NCBI GenBank assembly: GCA_045579085.1
Contig: JAZNLO010000010.1
Location: 1-64,000 of the forward strand
From: RGIG2206 sp045579085
GTDB taxonomy: Bacteria; Bacillota; Clostridia; Oscillospirales; Acutalibacteraceae
Direction: 5' to 3'
Length of the DNA: 64,000 bases
Position numbers and translations under genes: made by a program. Under the pieces are notes generated by a model, which was not told the DNA's origin, ran no database searches, and was given only the letters and a program-made list of their open reading frames with translations. Positions 32,243-41,101 of this stretch are shown piece after piece; within the stretch, counting starts at the first letter, position 1, and every line of letters begins with the position of its first letter.

Positions 32243-33352
32243 TTATTGTTTAGAAAGAAGAGCTTTAATTTTGTCGATAGGAGCAAGAAGACCGCTCATA
32301 GATGCATCGTGATTGAGAGTGTCAATAATCAAAGCGATGTACTTAGACATATCAACACGGCAATACCAAGGCTTAGTGGTAAGCTCAGGCTTAGCGTAAA
32401 CAAGGTTTGTAGTAAACACCTTGTCGATATAACCTGCTTCATAAGCCTTGTCGAAGTTTTCAAAGCCTTCAACGAAGAGACCGAATGAAGCGAATACGAA
32501 GATTCTGCGAGCCTTGCGCTCCTTGAGTTTCTTACCGATATCAAGCACTGAGTCACCTGAAGAAATCATATCGTCAACGATGATAACGTCCTTGCCTGAG
32601 ATATCGTTACCGAGATACTCGTGAGCCTCAATGGGATTACGACCGTTAACGATGATGGAATAATTGCGGCGCTTATAGAACATACCAAGGTCAACGCCCA
32701 AAACGGATGAGTAGTAGATGCAACGTCCCATACCGCCCTTGTCGGGAGATACGATGGTAATGTTGTCCTTGTCCAGTTTAACGTCAGGGATAGCTTTTTT
32801 AAGAGCCTTAAGCATCTGGTATGTAGGATGAACGTTTTCGAAGCCCTCAAGAGGAATAGCGTTCTGAACTCTGGGGTCGTGCGCATCGAAGGTGATAATG
32901 TTGGTAACACCCATTGCAACGAGCTCTTGGAGAGCGAGAGCGCAGTCGAGCGATTCTCTGGCGCTTCTGCGATGCTGTCTGCCCTCATAGAGCATAGGCA
33001 TAATAACAGTGATACGGCGAGCCTTGCCGCCGAGCGCAGCAATGATACGCTTAAGGTCTTGGAAATGGTCATCAGGACTCATTGGAACGAGCTCGTTATA
33101 CATACGGTACTTGATGCCGTAGTTAAACACATCGCAGATGATAAAAATGTCGTGACCTCTAACGGAGGTTTTGACAAGACCTTTAGCCTCACCCGAGCCA
33201 AAACGAGGGCAAGTGATGGGGATATTGTAGGTTTCGATATCGTCGCCCCTCCACTCGTGGATGTAAGCGTCAACTTTTTCTGCGATTTGCTCGCAGCCCG
33301 GCATACTGATTATACCGAGAGGACCGACAACAGAGTTGTTTTTTTCAGACAT
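32243..33352 (-). CDS. prs: Ribose-phosphate pyrophosphokinase, long divergent form
   Basis: Prs makes PRPP from ribose 5-phosphate and ATP. At 369 residues it is about 50 longer than the usual 310-320. It has the PRPP loop DVIIVDDMISSGDSV (about residues 254-268), the ATP/ribose flag region MLYEGRQHRRSARESL (about 118-133), and TFDAHDPRVQNAIP in place of the common DLHA motif. SPDKGGMGRC replaces SPDAGG. The extra length is at both ends, including an N-terminus that lacks the usual SxxLA pattern. It is a clostridial-type variant. PRPP feeds the pyr and purine genes in this window. Confidence 0.88.
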   Translation of the reverse strand: MSEKNNSVVGPLGIISMPGCEQIAEKVDAYIHEWRGDDIETYNIPITCPRFGSGEAKGLVKTSVRGHDIFIICDVFNYGIKYRMYNELVPMSPDDHFQDLKRIIAALGGKARRITVIMPMLYEGRQHRRSARESLDCALALQELVAMGVTNIITFDAHDPRVQNAIPLEGFENVHPTYQMLKALKKAIPDVKLDKDNITIVSPDKGGMGRCIYYSSVLGVDLGMFYKRRNYSIIVNGRNPIEAHEYLGNDISGKDVIIVDDMISSGDSVLDIGKKLKERKARRIFVFASFGLFVEGFENFDKAYEAGYIDKVFTTNLVYAKPELTTKPWYCRVDMSKYIALIIDTLNHDASMSGLLAPIDKIKALLSKQ

Positions 33353-33392
33353 AAAAAAGCCCCTTCCGTAATATTAAAATACACACATCTTT

Positions 33393-33420
33393 ATTTTAAC
33401 ATAAAAACAAAATTTTACAA
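33393..33420 (-). promoter_or_regulatory. Promoter of prs
   Basis: On the minus strand TTGTAA (33415-33420), 16 bp and TAAAAT (33393-33398), about 40 nt before the start. Confidence 0.5.
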
Positions 33421-33477
33421 TGGGGTAATTTGACATAAAATGAAAAAAATATTAAGATTTCGTCGATAATTTTTATT

Positions 33478-34368
33478 CTAATTGCCGATAAGCACATTAT
33501 ATTTCTCTAAAAGGGCAATAGGGCAGTAGCTAAGCTTAGATTTTCTTAACCCCTCAACGCCGTCATCTTCTTCGCGGTTTATATACAAAACGTTCTCTGT
33601 AGCAAAGTGTTCGGCAAACTGTGATACGAGCGCTTGATAGATGCCTGAATATTCGTGCAACGCCTTTTCGACGTGAACAAACATCGTGTCGCCCACAATT
33701 TCGCCCAGCGAAACAGCAACGATTTCGTCGTCAAGCTCCAAGAACGCGCCAAATCCGCCTATTTTAAGGATATAGTCAAACATTTCAACGCTTGATTCAC
33801 CCTCTTGGACAGCCATGTTCTCATCACCCTGAAGCTTGTCTACAAACATTTTGCAAAACTCTTTTGCTCTGGCTATGTTATTCTCGTTAATTTCAACGAA
33901 ACGGCAGTCGGGGTAGCTGCGCTTAAATCGGTTAACGTGATTGCGCTTTGAGCTCAGCTTTTTGCCGCCAAAAGTGCGCATCTTTTCCGCTTCGTACAGG
34001 TAATCCCAGTAATCTCGGTTGGTGGAAACGCTCATTCTGTTGCCATACTTTTGCTTAAGAAAATCAAGCTGGCTTTCAGGCACGTCTGAAAGTAAAAAAT
34101 CAATGCTGTTTTCCTTTGCATAAGCCTCAATGCTGTTAAGCGCGCTATCGATATTTTTACCAACGGGATACGCAAAATAAATGTTGCCGTCAGCGAACTT
34201 TCCACGCATAACAAGGCAACCGTCAGTCACACAGTGGTGTGTGTCGAGGTGATTGCGCCACATCATAACAGCGCCAACGGAATAGTCACAAGTACGACAG
34301 CTTTGCAGTGCAAAGTAGCTTTTAAGCAGGTCTATATGGCTGATATCTGTTTTTTCAAAAACCATCAT
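33478..34368 (-). CDS. DUF2156 domain protein (GNAT/LPG-synthase-like)
   Basis: This 296-residue protein resembles DUF2156, the acyltransferase-like domain also found at the C-terminus of phosphatidylglycerol lysyltransferases. Two GNAT-like halves are suggested by DYSVGAVMMWRNH at the N-terminus and GAFLELDDEIVAVSLGEIVG (about residues 213-232). VLYINREEDDGVEGLRKSKL (about 262-281) matches the family's end motif with NREED. AGGAG lies 5-8 nt upstream of the two adjacent ATGs at 34368 and 34365. No membrane helices are present, unlike full MprF. It probably aminoacylates or acylates a small substrate; the target is unknown. Confidence 0.82.
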   Translation of the reverse strand: MMVFEKTDISHIDLLKSYFALQSCRTCDYSVGAVMMWRNHLDTHHCVTDGCLVMRGKFADGNIYFAYPVGKNIDSALNSIEAYAKENSIDFLLSDVPESQLDFLKQKYGNRMSVSTNRDYWDYLYEAEKMRTFGGKKLSSKRNHVNRFKRSYPDCRFVEINENNIARAKEFCKMFVDKLQGDENMAVQEGESSVEMFDYILKIGGFGAFLELDDEIVAVSLGEIVGDTMFVHVEKALHEYSGIYQALVSQFAEHFATENVLYINREEDDGVEGLRKSKLSYCPIALLEKYNVLIGN

Positions 34369-34437
34369 AACATCTCCTGTGTAGATAATTATATTACCAC
34401 AAGTTAGCGTTTTCAAGCATAAAATCAAAAAATAAAG

Positions 34438-34466
34438 TTGATTATGAGCGAGATATTTGATATAAT
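34438..34466 (+). promoter_or_regulatory. Promoter of the thyX-tmk run
   Basis: TTGATT (34438-34443), 17 bp, perfect TATAAT (34461-34466), 45 nt before the thyX start. Confidence 0.7.
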
Positions 34467-34510
34467 CTATGTAATAGTGTAACCATGTTTCAGATAGAGA
34501 GGTATTGAGA

Positions 34511-35275
34511 ATGAAAGTTAAGCTCTTAGCCCATACTCCTGAGCCAACAAAAACAATCGCAGCAGCGGCAAAGTTGTGCTATTCAGCCGCATCGATTGAC
34601 ACAATCCGTGACGGTCTTGACGACGAAAAAGCATCAAGCTTTGTGCAGATGCTTTCCGAGATAGGTCACGAGAGCCCGATTGAGCACGCAACCTTCACCT
34701 TCGGAATAGAGGGTGTTTCACGCTCGCTGCTTGCGCAGATTACACGTCACCGCATAGCATCGTTCAGCGTGCAGAGTCAGCGTTATGTAAAAGAGGACCA
34801 GTTTGAGTATGTGTTGCCTCCTGAAATTAAGCAAAATGCAGAGGCAAAGAGAATCTATGTTGAGAATATGCAGCAGGCACAGCGTGATTATGACCGTCTT
34901 GCAGAAATATTAACTGCAAAGCATAAGGCAGAGTTGATAGCCGCAGGCGTTGATGAAAAGAGAGCCAGCCGTGACGCTGAAAAGCTTGCTATTGAGGATG
35001 CTCGTTTTGTTTTGCCTAATGCGTGCACCACAAAGATGATAGTCACAATGAACGCAAGAAGTCTTTACAACTTCTTCTCACACCGTTGCTGCAACAGAGC
35101 ACAGTGGGAGATACGTGAGCTTGCAACTGAAATGCTTAAACTCTGCCGCAAGGCAGCGCCTGAGCTTTTTGCAAAGTCGGGCCCACCGTGCCTTACAGGC
35201 AAGTGCCCTGAGGGCAAAATGACCTGTGGCAAGCCGATACAGATGCGTGAAAAATTTACTAATCTCGGAGAATAA
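34511..35275 (+). CDS. thyX: Flavin-dependent thymidylate synthase
   Basis: ThyX methylates dUMP to dTMP using FAD and methylene-THF. The 254-residue protein shows the signature RHRIASFSVQSQRYV (about residues 78-92, RHRx7S), ESPIEHATFTFGIEG (about 55-69) and LPNACTTKMIVTMNARSL with the substrate-binding Arg (about 164-181). Start at 34511 has GAGGT 7 nt upstream. It is followed one base later by tmk, so dTMP synthesis and phosphorylation are coupled; a folate gene lies three genes on. Confidence 0.95.
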   Translation: MKVKLLAHTPEPTKTIAAAAKLCYSAASIDTIRDGLDDEKASSFVQMLSEIGHESPIEHATFTFGIEGVSRSLLAQITRHRIASFSVQSQRYVKEDQFEYVLPPEIKQNAEAKRIYVENMQQAQRDYDRLAEILTAKHKAELIAAGVDEKRASRDAEKLAIEDARFVLPNACTTKMIVTMNARSLYNFFSHRCCNRAQWEIRELATEMLKLCRKAAPELFAKSGPPCLTGKCPEGKMTCGKPIQMREKFTNLGE

Positions 35276-35276
35276 A

Positions 35277-35933
35277 ATGAGCGGAAAACTGATTGTTATC
35301 GAAGGACTTGACGGAAGCGGAAAGTCCACACAGCTTGCGCTTTTGCAAAGCAGAATCAACGAAGAGGTGCGCTTTGTTAAATTCCCCGATTATGACAGTG
35401 CTTCAAGCGCGCTTGTAAAAATGTATCTTAACGGAGATTTCGGCGATAAGCCCGATGATGTCAACGCTTACGCGGCATCTGCATTTTACGCAGTTGACCG
35501 CTTTGCATCGTTTAAAACCGATTGGGGCAAGGACTACTTAAACGGCGCAACCATTCTTTGCGACAGATATGCAACCTCAAACGCTGTTCATCAGGCGGCA
35601 AAGTTAGCAGAGGACGAGAGGGATGATTACTTAGATTGGCTTTACGATTTTGAATTTGCAAAGTTAGGTATACCAAAGCCTGACGCAGTAATTTTCCTTG
35701 ATATGCCAATCGAGGTATCACAAAAGTTGATGACCGCCAGGTATGAGGGCGATGAATGTAAAAAGGATATCCACGAGCGTGACACAGCGTATCTTGAGCA
35801 TTGCAGAGAGGCGGCATTGTACGCAGCAAAAAGGCTTGGTTGGTCTGTTGTAATGTGCGCAGAAAACGGACAACCTAAAACAAGGGAGTCTATTTCGGAC
35901 GAAATTTTCTCAATCGTCAACAGAATTATGTAA
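35277..35933 (+). CDS. tmk: Thymidylate kinase
   Basis: Tmk phosphorylates dTMP to dTDP. The 218-residue protein has P-loop IVIEGLDGSGKST (about residues 6-18), the DRYATSN motif with the DR pair (about 100-106), and VIFLDMPIEVSQKLM (about 139-153). The ATG lies one base after the thyX stop, with GGAG 6-8 nt upstream inside thyX. The P-loop Asp/Gly pattern is of the long, 'Pro-less' type seen in some Clostridia. The dUMP substrate upstream comes from the pyr operon products. Confidence 0.93.
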   Translation: MSGKLIVIEGLDGSGKSTQLALLQSRINEEVRFVKFPDYDSASSALVKMYLNGDFGDKPDDVNAYAASAFYAVDRFASFKTDWGKDYLNGATILCDRYATSNAVHQAAKLAEDERDDYLDWLYDFEFAKLGIPKPDAVIFLDMPIEVSQKLMTARYEGDECKKDIHERDTAYLEHCREAALYAAKRLGWSVVMCAENGQPKTRESISDEIFSIVNRIM

Positions 35934-35949
35934 ACCAAAAGGTGAAATT

Positions 35950-36495
35950 ATGATATATTGTTTTTTAGCATCGGGCTTTGAGGAGATAGAGGCGGTAGCC
36001 GCTGTTGACACAGTGCGTCGAGGCGAGTTGGAAGTAAAAACAGTAGGCATAGGCGGTAAGGTGGTAACGGGCTCACACGGGATAACGGTTACGGCTGATA
36101 TAGACGAGAGTGAGCTGCACGATATAAGCGACCTTACAGGAGTGATTCTGCCCGGCGGACTGCCCGGTACGCTCAACTTAGGTAAGAGCGAAATCGTAAA
36201 GCATTGCCTTCGCTATGCAAATGATAACGGCAAGCTGCTTGCGGCTATATGCGCAGCGCCGTCAGTGCTTGGACAGGAGGGCTACCTCGAGGGGAAGCAG
36301 GCGGTTTGCTACGATGGCTTTGAGGAATTGCTCGGCGGTGCAACGGTTGGTGAGGGCCGCACCTGTGTAAGCAAAAATGTTATAACAGCAATCGGCGCGG
36401 GAGCTGCCATTGAATTTGGAGTTGAAATAATCAGGTATTTCAAAGGCTCAGAGTCAGCTGAAGCGGTCAGGAAGTCAATGAAATGCAAAGAATAG
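35950..36495 (+). CDS. DJ-1/PfpI family protein
   Basis: This 181-residue DJ-1 superfamily protein, of the kind often annotated as YajL/ThiJ-like, has the conserved Glu in GFEEIEAV (about residues 9-16) and the nucleophile elbow LAAICAAPSVLG with Cys about 101. GVILPGGLPGT (about 62-72) is the typical preceding strand. Members act as redox-sensing chaperones or glyoxalase/deglycase-like enzymes; which applies here is uncertain. The 3' end overlaps the next gene by 13 nt, so translation is coupled to the folate cyclo-ligase. Confidence 0.9.
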   Translation: MIYCFLASGFEEIEAVAAVDTVRRGELEVKTVGIGGKVVTGSHGITVTADIDESELHDISDLTGVILPGGLPGTLNLGKSEIVKHCLRYANDNGKLLAAICAAPSVLGQEGYLEGKQAVCYDGFEELLGGATVGEGRTCVSKNVITAIGAGAAIEFGVEIIRYFKGSESAEAVRKSMKCKE

Positions 36496-37067
36496 ATTTG
36501 CGTGAGTACAAGGGTAAACTGCGAGCAAAGGTCAAGCAGTTTAGAGGCTCTCTTGAGCCTGAATACAAGGCGTCGCTTGACAGTGAGATTAAGAGAAGAC
36601 TGATTGGCACATATCAGTATAAAAACTGCAAAACAGTTATGATATATGCGTCAACCGCAATAGAGGTAGACACCTTCGGCATAATCGAGAAAGCTCTGGC
36701 AGACGGAAAAAAGGTAGCTATGCCCAGATGTATAACAGGCACAAGGGAAATGAGCTTCCATTACGTAGATGATGTGGCTCAGCTAAAAAAAGGCAGCTTC
36801 GGCGTGCTTGAGCCAACAGAGGATATGCCGCTTGCGGACAGCCCTGACGAGCCGTTGATGGTGGTGCCTGCCTTGATGCTGGATAGCTTCGGATACAGGC
36901 TCGGCTACGGCGGCGGATATTATGACCGCTATCTTTCCGCTTTCGAGGGTGAAAGCATTGGAATATGTTACAGTGAAAATTATTGTTACAGACTTTGTCA
37001 CGGCAGATATGACGTGCCGCTCGGAGCAGTGCTCACCGACAAATTTGTAAGACGTATAAAGCGTTAA
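36483..37067 (+). CDS. 5-formyltetrahydrofolate cyclo-ligase
   Basis: This enzyme converts 5-formyl-THF to 5,10-methenyl-THF with ATP, returning stored folate to the pool used by ThyX. The 194-residue protein has the family C-terminal signature FGYRLGYGGGYYDRYL (about residues 136-151) with the ATP-binding Gly-Tyr run. AMPRCITGTREMSFH (about 78-92) and ICYSENY also fit. It starts inside the DJ-1 gene end and is followed 12 nt later by mltG, in a run of closely packed genes. Confidence 0.9.
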   Translation: MQRIDLREYKGKLRAKVKQFRGSLEPEYKASLDSEIKRRLIGTYQYKNCKTVMIYASTAIEVDTFGIIEKALADGKKVAMPRCITGTREMSFHYVDDVAQLKKGSFGVLEPTEDMPLADSPDEPLMVVPALMLDSFGYRLGYGGGYYDRYLSAFEGESIGICYSENYCYRLCHGRYDVPLGAVLTDKFVRRIKR

Positions 37068-37079
37068 CAGGAGGCAAGT

Positions 37080-38459
37080 ATGGGTGAATTTGATAAGTAC
37101 AAGGATTTTTTAGAACAAAATCAACCGTCAGATTTGTTTGATGAAGACGAATCGGTTGTGCCCGAATTGCAAAAGGATGAGGTCCGCTCAAGCGGTGATG
37201 ATGAATTTGTTATCGGCGAGGGCTTTGATTTAAGTAAGGACTATGAGGGTCAGATACGTTCACGCAGGTCTATGGACGAGGTGCCTGTTAAACCGCATCC
37301 GCTTTCAATGCGTGACGAGGTTGATTTAAAGCGCATCAGCCGTGATGAAAAGCGCAACAGAAAGAGAGCAAACAGCAAGTCACCGCTTCGCACCCTTATT
37401 TATGTTGCTATAATACTTATAACAGCCGTCGTTTTGGCGGGTGGAGTGCTCATCGGCTTTAATGAGGTGCTTGGCATTGGTAAAAACGACACTTGCGTGG
37501 TTGTTGTAAAGCAAGGAATGTCAACCTCAGCAATCGCAGAATTGCTTGAGGAGGAGGGCGCAATCGACCATCCTCTTGTTTTCAGAATGTACCTTAAACT
37601 TAAAAAGCAGGACGGTACTCTCCGTCACGGCGCATATCAGTTCAGCAATTCTCTGGGTTATGACGGCATCATTTCTCTATTACAAAAGGGCAACGAGAAG
37701 GAATCTGTGTCAGTCAGAATACCTGAGGGAGCCACTATTAACGCTATATGCGAAATAATGGAAGAGAATAAGGTCTGCACAGCACAGCAGTTTAAGAGTG
37801 CGATTAAAAACGGCAAATATGACTATGATTTCGTTAAGGCAATACCTGAGGAGAAGGTCTATTTCTTGCTTGAGGGTTATCTCTACCCAGACACATATGA
37901 TTTCTTCACAGGAGAAACTGAAGAAAACGCACGCTTTGCTATCGACAGAATGCTTGAGAACTTCGAAACCAAGCTCAACGAGGCCTGCCCCGATTATGAG
38001 GACAAGATAAAAGGAATGTCCGAATACGGCATTAAGGACTTAAACGACGTGCTGTCACTTGCCTCGATAGTGGAGCTTGAGTGCAACGGCTATCCTGACG
38101 AAATGGATAACGTAGCAGGTGTGTTTCTTGGCAGACTTATCTGGACTGAGCCTCATTATTTAGGCTCAACTCCAACCTTCTACTATCCCGATAACCGTTA
38201 CAACACAAATAATTACGAGCTTTACGATACAAACGGCAAGCTCATCTCAAAAGCGGGCTATGAGGGACTTCCTCCGGGACCGCAGTGCAGTATGACGGTT
38301 GATGCAATCAAGGCGGTGCTCAACCCGAACACAGAATATATTGGCAAGTATTATTACTTTGTAACAGATGCAAACAGCAAATTCTATTACAACGCCACCT
38401 ATAAACAGCACAAAGATACAATAAACAGCCTTAAGAACAAGGGATTGTGGGCAGGATGA
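37080..38459 (+). CDS. mltG: Endolytic murein transglycosylase
   Basis: MltG (YceG) cuts nascent peptidoglycan strands at the membrane. The 459-residue protein has an acidic cytoplasmic N-terminus (residues 1-100) and one membrane helix (about 103-127, YVAIILITAVVLAGGVLIGF). A LysM-like segment (VVKQGMSTSAIAELLEE) and the catalytic domain follow. The catalytic Glu is in LASIVELE (about residues 337-344). The end shows YDTNGKLISKAGYEGLPPGP, LNPNTEYIGKYYYFV and YNATYKQH, matching the family. It overlaps the next gene by ATGA. N-terminal cytoplasmic extensions occur in Bacillota members. Confidence 0.93.
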   Translation: MGEFDKYKDFLEQNQPSDLFDEDESVVPELQKDEVRSSGDDEFVIGEGFDLSKDYEGQIRSRRSMDEVPVKPHPLSMRDEVDLKRISRDEKRNRKRANSKSPLRTLIYVAIILITAVVLAGGVLIGFNEVLGIGKNDTCVVVVKQGMSTSAIAELLEEEGAIDHPLVFRMYLKLKKQDGTLRHGAYQFSNSLGYDGIISLLQKGNEKESVSVRIPEGATINAICEIMEENKVCTAQQFKSAIKNGKYDYDFVKAIPEEKVYFLLEGYLYPDTYDFFTGETEENARFAIDRMLENFETKLNEACPDYEDKIKGMSEYGIKDLNDVLSLASIVELECNGYPDEMDNVAGVFLGRLIWTEPHYLGSTPTFYYPDNRYNTNNYELYDTNGKLISKAGYEGLPPGPQCSMTVDAIKAVLNPNTEYIGKYYYFVTDANSKFYYNATYKQHKDTINSLKNKGLWAG

Positions 38460-39670
38460 TAAAGAAACCTGAACTGCTGTGTCCTGCGGGAGATTTAACA
38501 CGGCTTATTTGCGCCGTAGACTTCGGTGCAGACGCAGTGTATTTGGCAGGCCGAGAGTTCGGTATGCGAACAGCGGCAGATAATTTCAGCCTTGAGGAGC
38601 TTGAAAAGGGCATAGAGTATGCCCACGAGCACTCCGTAAAGGTTTACATAACATGCAATGTAACTCCGCACAATGACGAGGTAGACCGCTTGGCAGATTT
38701 TGCTGAGCAGGCATATAAGCTCGGCGCAGATGCGTTTATCGTTGGCGATATTGGCAGTATAAGCGCTATAAAGGAGCGCGTACCCGATGCTGTTATACAC
38801 GCATCGGTGCAGTCGGGTGTTACAAATTATCGCACAGCCAATATGCTCAAAGACTTGGGCGCAAGCAGAGTTGTGCTTGCAAGAGAGCTGAGCATTGACG
38901 AGATAGCCGAAATTCGCGCAAAAACGTCGCCCGAGCTTGAGTTTGAAAGCTTTGTGCACGGAGCAATGTGCGTATCGTATTCGGGCAGATGCCTTCTTTC
39001 AAGCTATATGACGGGCAGAGATGCCAATCATGGCGACTGTGCACAGCCTTGCAGATGGAGCTATAGCTTGATGGAGCAGACCCGTCCGGGCAGATATTAC
39101 GACATCACCGAAACCGACAAGGGCACTTATATTCTCAACGCAAACGATTTGTGTATGGCTGAGCACCTTGCAAAGCTTGCGAAGGCGGGCGTGCATAGCT
39201 TCAAAATCGAGGGTCGTGCAAAGTCGCACTACTATGTTGCGGTTGCCACAAATGCGTATAGGGGAGCGGTTGATGCATATATCGCAAACCCTGATGCACC
39301 TGTACCCGAATGGGTCATAGACGAGCTTGGCAAGATAAGCCACAGAACTTATTCAACAGGCTTTTATTTTGGTAAGCCTGAAAGTTCTCAAACCTATGAA
39401 ACAGCAGGGTATATAAGAAATTACTCTGTTGCCGCTGTGGTTGAGGGATATGAGGACGGCTGCATAGTTGCTTCGCTTAAAAACAAGTTTGCAGCGGGCA
39501 CAACGCTCGATTGCCTTGAGGCAAGAAAAGAGCCGTTTTTTGTTGATACAACAGTGCTGCTTGATGAATGTGGAGAGCAGATTGAGGTAGCGAATAAGCC
39601 AACAATGATAATAAAGATTCCATATCATACACCTGTTGCGGCAGGCTCGTTTTTGAGAATGAAGTCTTAA
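38456..39670 (+). CDS. Peptidase U32 family protein
   Basis: This 404-residue protein belongs to the U32 family of TIM-barrel collagenase-like proteins, several of which act in RNA modification (hydroxyuridine synthesis). The signature is CVSYSGRCLLSSYMTGRDAN (about residues 168-187), followed by GDCAQPCRW with two more Cys. KPELLCPAGD at the start and AGVHSFKIEGRAKSHYYVA (about 240-258) are typical. Start at 38456 overlaps the mltG stop. An in-frame GTG nine bases earlier lacks a better site. The adjacent RNA methyltransferases support an RNA role over a protease role. Confidence 0.9.
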   Translation: MIKKPELLCPAGDLTRLICAVDFGADAVYLAGREFGMRTAADNFSLEELEKGIEYAHEHSVKVYITCNVTPHNDEVDRLADFAEQAYKLGADAFIVGDIGSISAIKERVPDAVIHASVQSGVTNYRTANMLKDLGASRVVLARELSIDEIAEIRAKTSPELEFESFVHGAMCVSYSGRCLLSSYMTGRDANHGDCAQPCRWSYSLMEQTRPGRYYDITETDKGTYILNANDLCMAEHLAKLAKAGVHSFKIEGRAKSHYYVAVATNAYRGAVDAYIANPDAPVPEWVIDELGKISHRTYSTGFYFGKPESSQTYETAGYIRNYSVAAVVEGYEDGCIVASLKNKFAAGTTLDCLEARKEPFFVDTTVLLDECGEQIEVANKPTMIIKIPYHTPVAAGSFLRMKS

Positions 39671-39686
39671 TTTAAAGTGCAAAGCC

Positions 39687-39704
39687 GTCGGGTAAAATCC
39701 CGAC
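39687..39704 (+). repeat. Short hairpin downstream of the U32 gene
   Basis: GTCGGG pairs with CCCGAC around TAAAAT. The next bases (AGCAGCTATATT) are not a U-run, so I do not call it a terminator. Confidence 0.45.
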
Positions 39705-39745
39705 AGCAGCTATATTATGTAAACTAAAATATCAAGGTGTAAGTT

Positions 39746-41101
39746 ATGCAAAAAAACGATAAAGTAAAACTTGATATAACAGCTATGAGCGCAGACGGCA
39801 ACGGTATAGGCAAGGTAGACTCGATGGTTGTGTTTGTGCCTATGACAGCGGTTGGGGACACGGTTGAGGCGCACATAATAAAGGTTACAAAGTCTTATGC
39901 AGTCGGCAAGCTTGAGAGGATACTGACCGAGTCAGAGGACAGAATCGAGAACGATTGCAGCGTGTTTAAGCAGTGCGGCGGCTGCGTTTACAGGCATATA
40001 AGCTATGAAGCCGAGTGCGAAATAAAGCGCCGCAGAGTTGAGGACTGCATAAAGCGCATCGGCGGTATAGACATAGAGGTTGACACTGTTTTAAGCGGTG
40101 AGAGTTCCAATTACAGAAACAAGGCGCAGTACCCCGTCGGCGAGGGCGCAAACGGCGCACTCATCGGATTTTACGCGCCGAGAAGCCACAGGATAATAGA
40201 CTGCAGAAAATGCGCCTTGCAGCCTGCCGACTTTGAAAAGGTGCTTGACGTATTTGACTGCTTCATTGAAAAGACAGGCATTTCAATATATAACGAGCAG
40301 ACAGGCAAGGGCACCTTGCGACACATTTATATACGCAAGGCAGAAACTACGGGTGAAACAATGGTTTGCGCAGTAATAAACGCAAACAAGCTCGAAAACA
40401 GCGAACTGCTCGTTGAAATGCTGAAACAGGCACTCGGAAGCAACCTTAAAACAGTGGTGCTTAATATCAACAAGGCGGATACAAACGTTATATTGTCTAA
40501 TAAATGCATTAACATTTACGGCGACGGCTATATAAATGACACCCTCTGCTCCGTAAAGGTGCGACTTAATGCGCTCTCGTTTTATCAGGTTAATCACAAT
40601 ATGGCGCAGCGGCTTTACGCACTCGCGGGCGAGTATGCGGGCGAGGGTAACGTGCTGCTCGACTTGTATTGCGGAGCGGGCACTATTGGCTTGTCTATGG
40701 CGAAAAGGTTTAAAAAGGTGCTCGGTGTTGAGGTTGTTGCGCAAGCGGTCGAGGACGCAAAGTATAACGCCGAAATCAACAAAATCTCAAACGCCGAGTT
40801 TATATGCTCGGATGCGTATAAGGCGGCAAAGGAGCTTGAGCGTGATGGACTGTTGCCCGATGTAGTAATCGTAGACCCGCCACGAAAAGGCTTAGAGAAG
40901 GGACTGCCGCTGCACATAGCAAGCAAAATGAAACCGAAACGGATTGTGTACGTGTCTTGCGACCCTGCCACTTTAGCGCGTGATTTAGCGGCGTTTGACG
41001 AGGCGGGCTACAAAACGCTAAGGGCAACAGCAGTGGATATGTTCCCGAGAACATCTCACGTAGAAACTGTATGCTTGCTTGAGAGGGAGGAAAAAGCGTG
41101 A
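39746..41101 (+). CDS. rlmD: 23S rRNA (uracil-5-)-methyltransferase, RlmD/RumA type with TRAM domain
   Basis: This 451-residue RNA methyltransferase methylates C5 of uridine using SAM. An N-terminal TRAM domain (residues 2-60) is followed by Fe-S Cys in C-x5-C-x2-C order (CSVFKQCGGC, about 72-81), with the fourth in DCRKC. The SAM site is LLDLYCGAGTIGLSMA (about 310-325). VIVDPPRKGLE and the catalytic Cys in VYVSCDPATLARDL (about 408-421) complete it. The next gene overlaps by four bases (GTGA) and encodes a paralogue without TRAM. Confidence 0.92.
   Translation: MQKNDKVKLDITAMSADGNGIGKVDSMVVFVPMTAVGDTVEAHIIKVTKSYAVGKLERILTESEDRIENDCSVFKQCGGCVYRHISYEAECEIKRRRVEDCIKRIGGIDIEVDTVLSGESSNYRNKAQYPVGEGANGALIGFYAPRSHRIIDCRKCALQPADFEKVLDVFDCFIEKTGISIYNEQTGKGTLRHIYIRKAETTGETMVCAVINANKLENSELLVEMLKQALGSNLKTVVLNINKADTNVILSNKCINIYGDGYINDTLCSVKVRLNALSFYQVNHNMAQRLYALAGEYAGEGNVLLDLYCGAGTIGLSMAKRFKKVLGVEVVAQAVEDAKYNAEINKISNAEFICSDAYKAAKELERDGLLPDVVIVDPPRKGLEKGLPLHIASKMKPKRIVYVSCDPATLARDLAAFDEAGYKTLRATAVDMFPRTSHVETVCLLEREEKA

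Noticed and set aside
39687..39704. Intrinsic terminator after the U32 gene
   Set aside because: The 6-bp stem is not followed by a U-run.
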